12,266 nucleotides of DNA, taken from contig CALJXB010000420.1 of the NCBI GenBank assembly GCA_937974415.1, positions 1-12,266 on the forward strand, in the 5' to 3' direction. Below are positions 6,737-12,266 of the stretch, in pieces. Each line of letters opens with the position of its first letter. Within the stretch, counting starts at the first letter, position 1. Origin of the DNA: an uncultured Kiloniellales bacterium. GTDB lineage: Bacteria; Pseudomonadota; Alphaproteobacteria; Kiloniellales; JAKSDN01. Both the position numbers and the translations under genes were made by a program. Below the pieces are notes generated by a model. It did not search any database, was not told the DNA's origin, and saw nothing but the letters and a program-made list of their open reading frames with translations.

Positions 6737-7156
6737 TTAGTCGATGAAACGTTCGACGGTTTGCAGGAAGTTGGTAACAGAAATCGGTTTGGCGATATAG
6801 GCTTCACAGCCACCTTCGCGAATCTTCTCTTCGTCGCCTTTCATGGCGAACGCCGTCACCGCGATCACCGGAATCGATTTCAGCTTGTCATCTTCCTTCA
6901 GCCATTTGGTGACCTCCAGGCCGGAGACCTCCGGCAACTGGATATCCATGAGGATCAGGTCCGGATGATGTTGGCGGGCCAACTGCAAGGCCTCCATGCC
7001 ATCCTTGGTCTGTAGAATGTTGTAACCATGGGCCTCGAGCAGATCATGGAACAGCTTCATGTTAAGATCGTTGTCCTCGACCACGAGGACCGTCTTACTC
7101 GCGCCGTTCATGATCTTACTCACTTCTGCAGGCGCCGAGACCTTCGGCTCAGCCAT
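6737..7156 (-). CDS. divK: DivK single-domain response regulator (cell-cycle control)
   Basis: DivK is a stand-alone receiver. In Caulobacter it is phosphorylated by DivJ, dephosphorylated by PleC, and acts through DivL and CckA to lower CtrA activity. The 139-residue product matches DivK closely, including [54 protein letters not shown] and AKPIS. Receiver residues are E27/D28, phosphoacceptor D71, T101 and K123. ATG 7156 is chosen because GAGGAGGAG stands five bases upstream (7162-7170). A shorter start at 7111 would give the usual 124-residue DivK length but has no good ribosome site, so a 15-residue N-terminal extension is predicted. It lies directly upstream of pleD. A near-perfect CtrA-type box is present about 140 bases upstream, which is consistent with CtrA control of divK in Caulobacter. 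Confidence 0.96.
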   Translation of the reverse strand: MAEPKVSAPAEVSKIMNGASKTVLVVEDNDLNMKLFHDLLEAHGYNILQTKDGMEALQLARQHHPDLILMDIQLPEVSGLEVTKWLKEDDKLKSIPVIAVTAFAMKGDEEKIREGGCEAYIAKPISVTNFLQTVERFID

Positions 7157-7161
7157 GCGCG

Positions 7162-7170
7162 CTCCTCCTC
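7162..7170 (-). promoter_or_regulatory. Strong ribosome binding site fixing the divK start
   Basis: On the minus strand the site reads GAGGAGGAG, five bases before ATG 7156. No comparable site precedes the alternative in-frame ATG at 7111, so it favours the longer DivK. Confidence 0.75.
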
Positions 7171-7291
7171 GTTCTTCGCGGCCGTAGCGCGCACGAACAA
7201 GACGACCATTTTGCCCGATCCGTCTCGTCCGCCGGCAGCTGTCGTCGCCAGGCCAGCGCAACACACAGGCCACAGAATGACGCTTGCAAGG

Positions 7292-7306
7292 TTAATATTC
7301 CGTTAG
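7292..7306 (-). promoter_or_regulatory. Near-consensus CtrA-type box upstream of divK
   Basis: In the divK direction the site reads CTAA-N7-TTAAC, one mismatch from the CtrA box TTAA-N7-TTAA(C). It lies about 140 bases upstream of the divK start, in the gap shared with the divergent fructokinase gene. Single-mismatch sites are not rare by chance, so the support comes from its position and the known CtrA control of divK in Caulobacter. No clear -10 element was found. Confidence 0.4.
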
Positions 7307-7367
7307 CATTTGTCAGGAAAACCACGGGCTTTTGCCGGATCAGTCATTGACGTGGCAGGATTTCGCA

Positions 7368-8300
7368 ATGCGACTCGGCATCGATCTAGGCGGCACCAAG
7401 ATTGAAGGTATCGTGCTCGGCGAATCGGGCGAAACCTTGGCCCGCCGCCGCCTCCCGAGTCCCCAAGGCGACTACCGGGCGACCCTCGATGCAATCGCCG
7501 GCCTGGTCCTGGATTTGGAGCGTGAGGCCGGCGGCCGCGGCTCCGTCGGCGTCGGCATTCCCGGCGCCCTGTCGCCCGCCACAGGGCGGGTCAAGAACGC
7601 CAATTCCACCTGGCTCATCGGCGCGGCCCTCGACCGTGATCTGGCGAAGCGGCTCGGCCGCCCGGTCCGGCTGGAGAACGACGCCAACTGCTTCGCCCTG
7701 TCGGAGGCCGTGGACGGCGCCGGGGCGGGCGCCCGAAGCCTGTTCGGCGTCATCCTCGGCACCGGGGTCGGCGGCGGGCTGGTGGTGGGCGGCCGGCTGA
7801 TCGGCGGGCTGAACGCCGTCTCGGGCGAGTGGGGCCACAACCCCCTGCCCTGGCCCGACGAGGGCGAGCGCGAGGGCCCGCTTTGCTACTGCGGCAAGCG
7901 CGGCTGCATCGAGACCTTCCTCTCGGGCCCCGGGCTTGTCCGCGACCATGAAGCGTCCTGCGGACAGGCCTGGCCGGCGGAACGTATTGTCGCCGAGGCC
8001 AGCGCGGGCGACGCGGCCTGCACGGCCACTCTGGACCGCTACGAGGAGCGTCTCGCCCGCGCCCTGGCCAGCGTCATCAACCTGCTGGACCCCGAGGCGA
8101 TCGTCCTCGGCGGCGGCCTCTCCGACATCGCCCGCCTCTACGATGCCGTGCCCAAGCTGCTGCCCGGCTTCGTCTTCGGCGGCGAAGCGGCAACGGCGAT
8201 CCTGCCGCCGCGCCACGGCGATTCCAGTGGCGTGCGCGGCGCTGCCTGGCTGTGGCGCAGGGACGAGTTGGAGACGGCCTTGCGGCCGCCGGAGCCATGA
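7368..8300 (+). CDS. mak: ROK family sugar kinase, Mak-type fructokinase
   Basis: This cytoplasmic kinase phosphorylates a free hexose with ATP, most likely fructose to fructose-6-phosphate. The 310-residue product resembles E. coli Mak (YajF) through its whole length, with the ATP motif GIDLGGTK near the N-terminus, GVGIPGALSP, NANSTWL, catalytic D105 in ENDANC, GEWGHNPLPWPDE, the zinc site (H157 with C173, C175 and C180 in CYCGKRGCIETF), LDPEAIVLGGGLS, and FGGEA with HGDSSGVRGAAWLW near the C-terminus. Whole-length similarity makes fructokinase more likely than the glucose or N-acetylmannosamine kinases of the same family, but substrate choice is inference. ATG 7368 has AGGA (7357-7360) seven bases upstream; an upstream in-frame start at 7332 lacks one. 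The stop codon overlaps the dinB start as ATGA, so the two are co-transcribed. No transporter or sugar regulator lies nearby. Confidence 0.92.
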   Translation: MRLGIDLGGTKIEGIVLGESGETLARRRLPSPQGDYRATLDAIAGLVLDLEREAGGRGSVGVGIPGALSPATGRVKNANSTWLIGAALDRDLAKRLGRPVRLENDANCFALSEAVDGAGAGARSLFGVILGTGVGGGLVVGGRLIGGLNAVSGEWGHNPLPWPDEGEREGPLCYCGKRGCIETFLSGPGLVRDHEASCGQAWPAERIVAEASAGDAACTATLDRYEERLARALASVINLLDPEAIVLGGGLSDIARLYDAVPKLLPGFVFGGEAATAILPPRHGDSSGVRGAAWLWRRDELETALRPPEP

Positions 8301-9589
8301 GCCATCTCTGCCGCGACTGCCTTTGGGTTGAGCCCGGCGACGCTCCGCCCGAGCGATGCCCGCAATGTGCGTCGCCGCGCCTGGTCGTCCACCCGGAACT
8401 GAGCGAGCTCGCCATCGCCCATATCGATTGCGATGCCTTCTACGCCAACGTCGAGAAACGCGACAATCCGGCGATTCGCGAAAAGCCGGTCATCGTCGGC
8501 GGCGGGCGGCGCGGCGTGGTCGCAGCGGCGTGCTACGTCGCCCGGCTCTACGGGGTGCGCTCGGCCATGCCCATGTTCAAGGCGCTCAAGGCCTGCCCGG
8601 ACGCCGTGGTGATCCGCCCCGACATGGCGAAATACAAGGAGGCCGGGCAGCGGATTCGCGGCCTCATGCAGGAGGCGACGCCGCTTGTCGAGCCGCTTTC
8701 GATCGACGAGGCCTTCCTCGACCTCAGGGGCACCGAGGCCCTCCATGGCGGCCCGCCGGCTCGCACCCTGGCGGCGCTGGCCCTCAGGATCGAGCAGGCC
8801 TTCGACCTGACGGTGTCGATCGGCCTGAGCTACAACAAGTTCCTCGCCAAGATCGCCTCGGATCTGGACAAGCCGCGCGGCTTCGCGGTCATCGGCCGGG
8901 GGGAGGCCCGCCAGTTCCTCGCCGACCGGCCGGTCGGCATCGTCTGGGGCGTCGGCAAGGCCTTGCAGCGGGCCCTGGCCCGCGATGGCATCCTCACGAT
9001 CCGGGACCTGTGGCGCTACGAGGATGCGGCCCTGGCGGCGCGTTACGGCGCCATGGGGCACCGCCTCTACCACTTCTCCCGCGGCGAGGATGAGCGCCGC
9101 GTCGAGCCGGACGCGCCGACCAAGAGCATTTCCGCCGAGACCACCTTCGAGACGGACCTGAGCGACCAAAGCGCCCTGGCGCGCGAGCTCTGGCCGCTCT
9201 GCGAGACCGTGGCGCGCCGCCTCAAGCGCTCGGCGCTGGCGGGGCGGACGGTCACGCTCAAGCTGAAGACCAGGGACTTCCAGCTGCTCACCCGGCGTCA
9301 GCGCCTGTCCGATCCGACCCAGCTGGCCGAGCGCATCTTCGAGGCCGCCGGCAGCTTGCTCGCCCGCGAGTGCGACGGCCGCCGGTTCCGCCTGATCGGC
9401 GCCGGCGTCAGCGACCTGGCGGACGGCGCGGAGGCCGACCCGCCGAACCTGCTGGAGCCGGAGCGCGCCCACGCCGCCCGGGTGGAACAGGCGATCGACC
9501 GGGTCCGGGACAAACTCGGCCCGGAAGCCATCGTCAAGGGACGCGCCTTTACGGCCCCCGGCAATAAACCGGACTCCGCCGAAGATTGA
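8297..9589 (+). CDS. dinB: DNA polymerase IV (Y-family) with N-terminal zinc-ribbon-like extension
   Basis: This low-fidelity translesion DNA polymerase is used at damaged or stalled forks. The 430-residue product has the Y-family core: HIDCDAFYA (metal ligands D44 and D46, steric-gate position Y49), ACYVARLYGVRSAMPMFKAL, LSIDEAFLD (D137 and E138), and SIGLSYNKFLAKIASDLDKP. Thumb (GVGKAL region) and little-finger domains follow. The first 35 residues add CRDC...CPQC (C5, C8, C21, C24), which looks like a small zinc ribbon. E. coli DinB lacks this segment; it recurs in alphaproteobacterial homologues, and its role is not known to me. ATG 8297 overlaps the fructokinase stop codon by four bases and has GGAG only two bases upstream, so translation probably depends on coupling. 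No LexA box was recognised upstream. The C-terminus ends AIVKGRAF...SAED, with no obvious clamp-binding motif. Confidence 0.95.
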   Translation: MSHLCRDCLWVEPGDAPPERCPQCASPRLVVHPELSELAIAHIDCDAFYANVEKRDNPAIREKPVIVGGGRRGVVAAACYVARLYGVRSAMPMFKALKACPDAVVIRPDMAKYKEAGQRIRGLMQEATPLVEPLSIDEAFLDLRGTEALHGGPPARTLAALALRIEQAFDLTVSIGLSYNKFLAKIASDLDKPRGFAVIGRGEARQFLADRPVGIVWGVGKALQRALARDGILTIRDLWRYEDAALAARYGAMGHRLYHFSRGEDERRVEPDAPTKSISAETTFETDLSDQSALARELWPLCETVARRLKRSALAGRTVTLKLKTRDFQLLTRRQRLSDPTQLAERIFEAAGSLLARECDGRRFRLIGAGVSDLADGAEADPPNLLEPERAHAARVEQAIDRVRDKLGPEAIVKGRAFTAPGNKPDSAED

Positions 9590-9604
9590 GGGGTTTTACA
9601 GCCG

Positions 9605-9629
9605 AGCCTCGCGCTACTCGCACGAGGCT
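9605..9629. other. Hairpin at the convergent dinB / DUF1849 junction
   Basis: AGCCTCG (9605-9611) and CGAGGCT (9623-9629) form a seven-pair stem with an 11-base loop that covers the stop codon of the minus-strand gene. Neither strand has a T run after it, so a terminator role is only weakly supported. Confidence 0.3.
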
Positions 9630-10549
9630 GCCGGCAGGGCGGACAGGGTCTCCAGACTGGCGTCGATCGAAAAGTCGCCGTAGTCGATCAGCAGCTCGTC
9701 GACGATTCCGTTGGAAAATACGCGGAAGCCCTGCTCGCGTTCGGGCTCCGGGGTCTGCCGCTCGAGCGGGAAGAAGGCGAGGCGCACCCGCCAGGAGGGC
9801 AGGCCGGCGAGCATGGTCGAGTCGATGCTGGCCGGCTCCTCGACCGCCAGCGACGAAACCAAGGCGGCGCTCACCCCAAGCAGGTCATCGCTGCCGAAGC
9901 CGTCGAACATGATCCGCCAGGCCGGCAACTCGTCCTGTTCCGCCATCGCCATCATCTCGAGGCTGTAGTTTGTCGGAAAGACCGTGCCCTCGGGGAGACC
10001 GATTTCCCGCTCCACAGGGTCCTGGTACACGGCGCGCCCGCCGCGCCCGGGGCCATCCAGTTCCGCGTGGCCGCGCACCGATTCGATCGTGCCGCCGTCG
10101 TGGAACCGGCGAACGAAAAAGCGATACCTCAGCCCGTCCTTGGACTCCCACGAATTGATCGTCCAATTGGAGGGGATCGCCATGCCGCTCCGACTCACCA
10201 GGGTCAGCGAAGTGCGCTGGCGCACGGTCCAGCCGTCGCACACGTCGTCCCACTCGTAGACGAGCCGGCCCTTGGCCTGGGTTACCTGGCTGCCGCTGCG
10301 CGCCTGGTTGAGCTCCAGGGCATAGACCGCGCGGTGAGGCGCAATGGTCACCGCCGCCCAGAGCTCCCCGCTGGCCCCCGTCAGAACCGTCAGCAACGCG
10401 AGCCCGAGCGCCAGCGCGGCCGCCGGCCCTCGCAGCGCCCTGGGCGACGCTCTTTGCCTCACGGCGAGCCGGGGGATGTGCGGGGGGACGCGCAGGCGCC
10501 GGCGTGGCGCGCCACGCCGCGCAGGGGTGTTGCCGATGGCTTGGGTCAT
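9614..10549 (-). CDS. eipB: EipB-like periplasmic cell envelope integrity protein (DUF1849)
   Basis: EipB of Brucella is a periplasmic beta-spiral protein that maintains the cell envelope and contributes to stress resistance. This 311-residue product shows the family pattern: mature start APHRAVYALELNQA, AKGRLVYEWDDVCDGWTV, and a C-terminus ending SCE. C104 and C310 match the two conserved cysteines that form a disulfide in EipB. A hydrophobic segment (ALGLALLTVLTGASGELWA) followed by AVTIAPHR marks a Sec signal peptide with cleavage before the mature start. The start is uncertain. ATG 10549 gives a signal region of about 65 residues. GTG 10462 would give a more usual signal peptide of about 36 residues. 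Neither has a clear ribosome site. The gene converges on dinB and diverges from the DUF6505-like gene. Family membership is by pattern recall, not alignment. Confidence 0.85.
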   Translation of the reverse strand: MTQAIGNTPARRGAPRRRLRVPPHIPRLAVRQRASPRALRGPAAALALGLALLTVLTGASGELWAAVTIAPHRAVYALELNQARSGSQVTQAKGRLVYEWDDVCDGWTVRQRTSLTLVSRSGMAIPSNWTINSWESKDGLRYRFFVRRFHDGGTIESVRGHAELDGPGRGGRAVYQDPVEREIGLPEGTVFPTNYSLEMMAMAEQDELPAWRIMFDGFGSDDLLGVSAALVSSLAVEEPASIDSTMLAGLPSWRVRLAFFPLERQTPEPEREQGFRVFSNGIVDELLIDYGDFSIDASLETLSALPAASCE

Positions 10550-10662
10550 GTCTGGGTAATGTGCGTACCGCAGACGGCCCTTGCAAGGCCTACCGCCCAC
10601 GTGCCGCAGCGCATCATTTCAGCCACTCGCCGGCCGTTCGGGTTATCCTGAGCGCGATCTTC

Positions 10663-10667
10663 GGAGG
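10663..10667 (+). promoter_or_regulatory. Ribosome binding site deciding a TTG start
   Basis: GGAGG at 10663-10667 lies seven bases before TTG 10675. No ATG or GTG in the same frame is nearer to the conserved start of the protein, so this site supports TTG initiation. Confidence 0.7.
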
Positions 10668-10674
10668 TCCCGCA

Positions 10675-11187
10675 TTGCGCAAGTTCCCCAAGGTGGTCCG
10701 CCTGGACAGCTCCGACCTGCAGGTTTTCCCGCAGGCCGCGGCGCCGGGCGAGTGGGCGGTCCCCGGCAGCTTCGCCTTTTCGGGGGCCAGGATCGAGGCG
10801 CTGACGGGCAAGGACCGCCTGGCCTTCGCCCACGGCTGGCTCGGCACGGAAAGCTTCGGCTACGCCGCCCTGGTGGAGGTCGCCGAGATCACCGACGGTG
10901 AGTTTTTCCAGGTGGTGGAGCGTCTCGCCCGGCACTTCGTCGAGCGCTACCGGGCGCCGGGCTTGGGCGAGGCCCTGCCGGCCGCCCGCTCGGAAGCCGA
11001 TTACGCGGCCGGCCTGGCGGACCACAAGGTGCACCAGTTGCTCGCCCTGGAGCGCGAGGAGGGCCCCAAAGGGCTCGTGGAGCGGATTCGCCTGGTGCGC
11101 CCGGAGCGGGCCGACAGCCACGCCAAAATCTGGCAGATCGTGGACGACGACGATGTCGGCGAAGCCGGCGGCGGCGGGACGGCCTGA
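10675..11187 (+). CDS. DUF6505-like protein of unknown function
   Basis: This is a 170-residue, mostly acidic protein without a signal peptide or membrane segment, so probably cytoplasmic. Recognisable features are KFPKVVRLDSSDLQVFPQAA near the start, PGEWAVPGSFAF, a GxDR-FA-G-LG-SFGYA stretch (about 42-66), VAEI, a predicted helix with LARHFVERYRAPGL, and a C-terminal acidic Gly-rich tail (DDDDVGEAGGGG). This pattern matches my memory of the DUF6505 family, found mainly in Alphaproteobacteria and without assigned function. The TTG start at 10675 is supported by GGAGG at the right distance and by the protein start KFPKVVRL aligning with the family. An ATG-initiated frame extends upstream to 10504 but lies on the opposite strand's gene. 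The divergent neighbour is the DUF1849 gene; nothing in the context reveals a role. Confidence 0.78.
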   Translation: MRKFPKVVRLDSSDLQVFPQAAAPGEWAVPGSFAFSGARIEALTGKDRLAFAHGWLGTESFGYAALVEVAEITDGEFFQVVERLARHFVERYRAPGLGEALPAARSEADYAAGLADHKVHQLLALEREEGPKGLVERIRLVRPERADSHAKIWQIVDDDDVGEAGGGGTA

Positions 11188-11308
11188 CCGGTCTGCCTCG
11201 CGGCCTCTCGAAATATCATGCCCCGCCCTGCTAGGATGTCTTCGTCGGTCGATTCGGCGCTGAGCGGCCGCCGTGCGGCACGCCGGGTCGGAACCATGAT
11301 ACATCGGT

Positions 11309-11313
11309 GGAGG
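11309..11313 (+). promoter_or_regulatory. Ribosome binding site fixing the start of the small secreted protein
   Basis: GGAGG lies six bases before ATG 11320. The in-frame ATGs at 11218 and 11296 lack such a site and would lengthen the signal peptide's N-terminal region. Confidence 0.7.
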
Positions 11314-11319
11314 TCTTTG

Positions 11320-11673
11320 ATGGCTCGTGTGCTCCTCGTGGCCGCGACCATTTTCCTGAGCGCCGGCGCGATGGCCCGCGCCGCCGACCCCCAGGGATTC
11401 TACACGATCCAGGGCGTTGGCCTGGAAAGCTGCGAGGTTTGGCTGGGCGAGCGGCTGTCCGACGGCCCGACCGCCTGGTATCACCAGCAGTGGGTCTTGG
11501 GCTATTTCACGGCCGTCAACCGCTTCGTCTACGACGGCGCCAACCTGACCGTCAATTTGCCCACGGACAAGCTGTTCGAATGGCTCGACGAATACTGCCA
11601 CCGCAACCCGCAACAGAACCTGTCGCTGGCCACCGAGGCCCTGTTTTGGGCGCTCCGCGAACGCCAGCCCTAG
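11320..11673 (+). CDS. Small secreted two-cysteine protein, function unknown
   Basis: This 117-residue protein begins with a clear Sec signal peptide (MARVLLVAATIFLSAGAMAR, AxA-type cleavage near residue 21-22), leaving a periplasmic domain of about 95 residues. The mature part has G-V-G-L-E-S-C38-x-x-W-L, WVLGYFTAVNRF (about 58-69), and W-L-D-E-Y-C93-x-x-NP. C38 and C93 probably form a disulfide. Small exported proteins with this SC-xx-WL ... WVLG-N ... YC-xx-NP pattern are widespread in Alphaproteobacteria. The arrangement recalls the Rap1a/Tai immunity-like and HdeA-like folds, but I would not assign either. GGAGG six bases upstream fixes ATG 11320. No toxin or secretion gene is adjacent. 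The stop codon overlaps that of the convergent lipoprotein gene through a shared CTAG. A weak TAGGAT at 11232-11237 is the only -10 candidate seen. Confidence 0.8.
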   Translation: MARVLLVAATIFLSAGAMARAADPQGFYTIQGVGLESCEVWLGERLSDGPTAWYHQQWVLGYFTAVNRFVYDGANLTVNLPTDKLFEWLDEYCHRNPQQNLSLATEALFWALRERQP

Positions 11674-12077
11674 AGGGCGGGCTCGATCATCCCGGCGGCC
11701 AGATAGTGTCTCTGGCCCGTCCTTGCCTCGTGGGCCCGGTGCGCCAGCTGCGCGTAGCCCACGCCGGCCCAGGGATCGCCGCCGGAGGCGAGTTCGAGAT
11801 CCAGATCGCCGCCGTCAGGTTCGTGGGACAGGGGCGAGAGGGCCGCCACGGCGACCTCGTAGTCCCGCTCCTCCTGGCACACCTCTTCGTCCTCGTCGAG
11901 CACGCGCATCATCGAGCAGTCTTCGTCCATGGCCAGCGACAGGCCATGATCGGTCATGGTCTTGCCGCTCACCATGTAGCTGCTGGTGTCGACGGCGAGA
12001 GACGCCACCGAGACGGCCGCCGGCATGACACATCCGGATAGCACGACAGGAATCGCCAAAATACACAGCCAACGCAC
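11670..12077 (-). CDS. Small lipoprotein of unknown function
   Basis: This 135-residue protein has a lipoprotein signal peptide, RWLCILAIPVVLSGC, with lipidated C16 and then Val, so outer-membrane sorting is plausible. The mature N-terminal half is conserved in style: PAAVSVASLAVDTSSYMVSG, KTMTDHGLSL, DEDCSMMRVL and EEVCQEE, with two further cysteines that may pair. I have the impression that this A-S-x-A-D-x-x-S-Y-x-x-x-GK-x-x-TDH-x-LS motif recurs in alphaproteobacterial lipoproteins, but I know no function. The C-terminal half (about 85-135) is Asp/Glu/Gly-rich and less structured. GTG 12077 is chosen because GGGG (12087-12090) lies nine bases upstream and the signal peptide length is right. 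ATG 12134 would place about 19 polar residues before it. A perfect TTAA-N7-TTAA element lies 90 bases upstream, suggesting CtrA control. Confidence 0.8.
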   Translation of the reverse strand: MRWLCILAIPVVLSGCVMPAAVSVASLAVDTSSYMVSGKTMTDHGLSLAMDEDCSMMRVLDEDEEVCQEERDYEVAVAALSPLSHEPDGGDLDLELASGGDPWAGVGYAQLAHRAHEARTGQRHYLAAGMIEPAL

Positions 12078-12166
12078 TTCGATTTGCCCCTTTTCCTTGC
12101 CTCGCCCGGCGGCACGGCAAGGGCGCCACATCACCCGCGGCAGAAAATAAGGCTAGCAAGAGGCAA

Positions 12167-12181
12167 TTAAGGCGGCTTTAA
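12167..12181 (-). promoter_or_regulatory. Perfect CtrA-type box TTAA-N7-TTAA
   Basis: TTAA at 12167-12170 and TTAA at 12178-12181 are separated by exactly seven bases. This is the core site recognised by the master cell-cycle regulator CtrA in Alphaproteobacteria. It lies about 90 bases upstream of the lipoprotein start and about 30 bases after the partial gene at the right edge, so the lipoprotein gene is the likely target. The site is symmetrical enough to be read on either strand. Confidence 0.5.
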
Positions 12182-12213
12182 GGCTTTGATAAAATGCTTT
12201 ACGAATCAGCGCT

Positions 12214-12266
12214 TTAACCGTCCTGCTTGGCGGGCGGCAGGGCGAGCTTGATGCTGAGCTCCTTGA
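12214..12266 (-). CDS. C-terminal end of an unidentified protein (partial)
   Basis: Reading leftward from the window edge, one frame encodes KELSIKLALPPAKQDG and a TAA stop at 12214-12216. The GC-rich codon choice matches neighbouring genes and changes to AT-rich sequence right after the stop, which is what supports it as the end of a real gene. Sixteen residues are too few to name the protein. Confidence 0.4.
   Translation of the reverse strand, partial: KELSIKLALPPAKQDG

Noticed and set aside
5687..7015. 442-codon plus-strand open frame opposite pleD and divK
   Set aside because: PleD and DivK are unmistakable on the minus strand; the plus-strand product is His/Val/Gln-rich shadow sequence.
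7280..7312. Sigma70 promoter for the fructokinase gene (TTGCAA and nearby TAGCAT)
   Set aside because: Spacing is 14 bp and the hexamers are weak, so it was not listed.
8138..9472. 444-codon minus-strand open frame over mak and dinB
   Set aside because: It is the mirror of the DinB and Mak codon pattern, without motifs, signal or ribosome site.
11307..12041. 244-codon plus-strand open frame crossing the secreted protein and the lipoprotein gene
   Set aside because: It is out of frame with a protein having a clean signal peptide and antisense to one with a lipobox; its sequence is low-complexity.
12186..12195. Plus-strand -10-like TAAAAT with TTAAGG 17 bp upstream
   Set aside because: No plus-strand gene follows before the window ends, and the segment is AT-rich enough for chance matches.
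1..12266. CRISPR arrays, tRNA or rRNA genes, intact insertion sequences, toxin-antitoxin or phage-defence cassettes
   Set aside because: No repeated spaced units, cloverleaf-like sequences, transposase or integrase motifs, or defence domains were seen on either strand.

Overview
The window is a GC-rich stretch of an alphaproteobacterial chromosome, most like a member of the Rhodospirillales or a related order. That placement is inference. It rests on a strongly DivK-like regulator directly upstream of a PleD-type REC-REC-GGDEF protein, a DUF1849/EipB envelope protein, a DinB polymerase with an N-terminal CxxC...CxxC ribbon, and a DUF6505-like protein, all typical of Alphaproteobacteria. No tRNA, rRNA, CRISPR array, intact mobile element or defence-like cassette is visible. 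It reads as a gene-dense core region, and I did not find a convincing new multi-gene system.

Layout, left to right. RNase R (rnr, 6-2312, +) starts at the left edge. An unusually AT-rich gap with a strong sigma70-type promoter (2330-2359) leads to an S41 serine peptidase that appears to be a lipoprotein (2551-4170, +). Its end overlaps a NUDT19-like Nudix hydrolase (4131-4895, +). A promoter laid over the Nudix stop codon precedes ribosomal protein L33 (rpmG, 5003-5170, +), which ends in a strong hairpin (5202-5225). On the minus strand, divK (6737-7156) and pleD (5261-6715) form a two-gene unit transcribed leftward. Divergent from divK, a Mak-type fructokinase (7368-8300, +) overlaps dinB (8297-9589, +) by ATGA. 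A convergent EipB/DUF1849 gene (9614-10549, -) follows, and divergent from it is a DUF6505-like gene with a TTG start (10675-11187, +). A small secreted two-cysteine protein (11320-11673, +) runs tail-to-tail into a small lipoprotein (11670-12077, -); their stop codons share one CTAG. The last 53 bases hold the C-terminal end of an unidentified minus-strand gene.

How the parts work together. rnr and rpmG serve RNA turnover and translation. DivK and PleD belong to the CtrA cell-cycle and c-di-GMP network. A one-mismatch CtrA-type box lies upstream of divK, and a perfect TTAA-N7-TTAA box lies upstream of the lipoprotein gene at the right end. The lipid-anchored S41 protease, EipB, the small secreted protein and the lipoprotein are all predicted envelope proteins. 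The items most worth following are the CtrA-type boxes, the uncharacterised envelope pair at 11320-12077, and the atypical AT-rich insert at 2313-2550.
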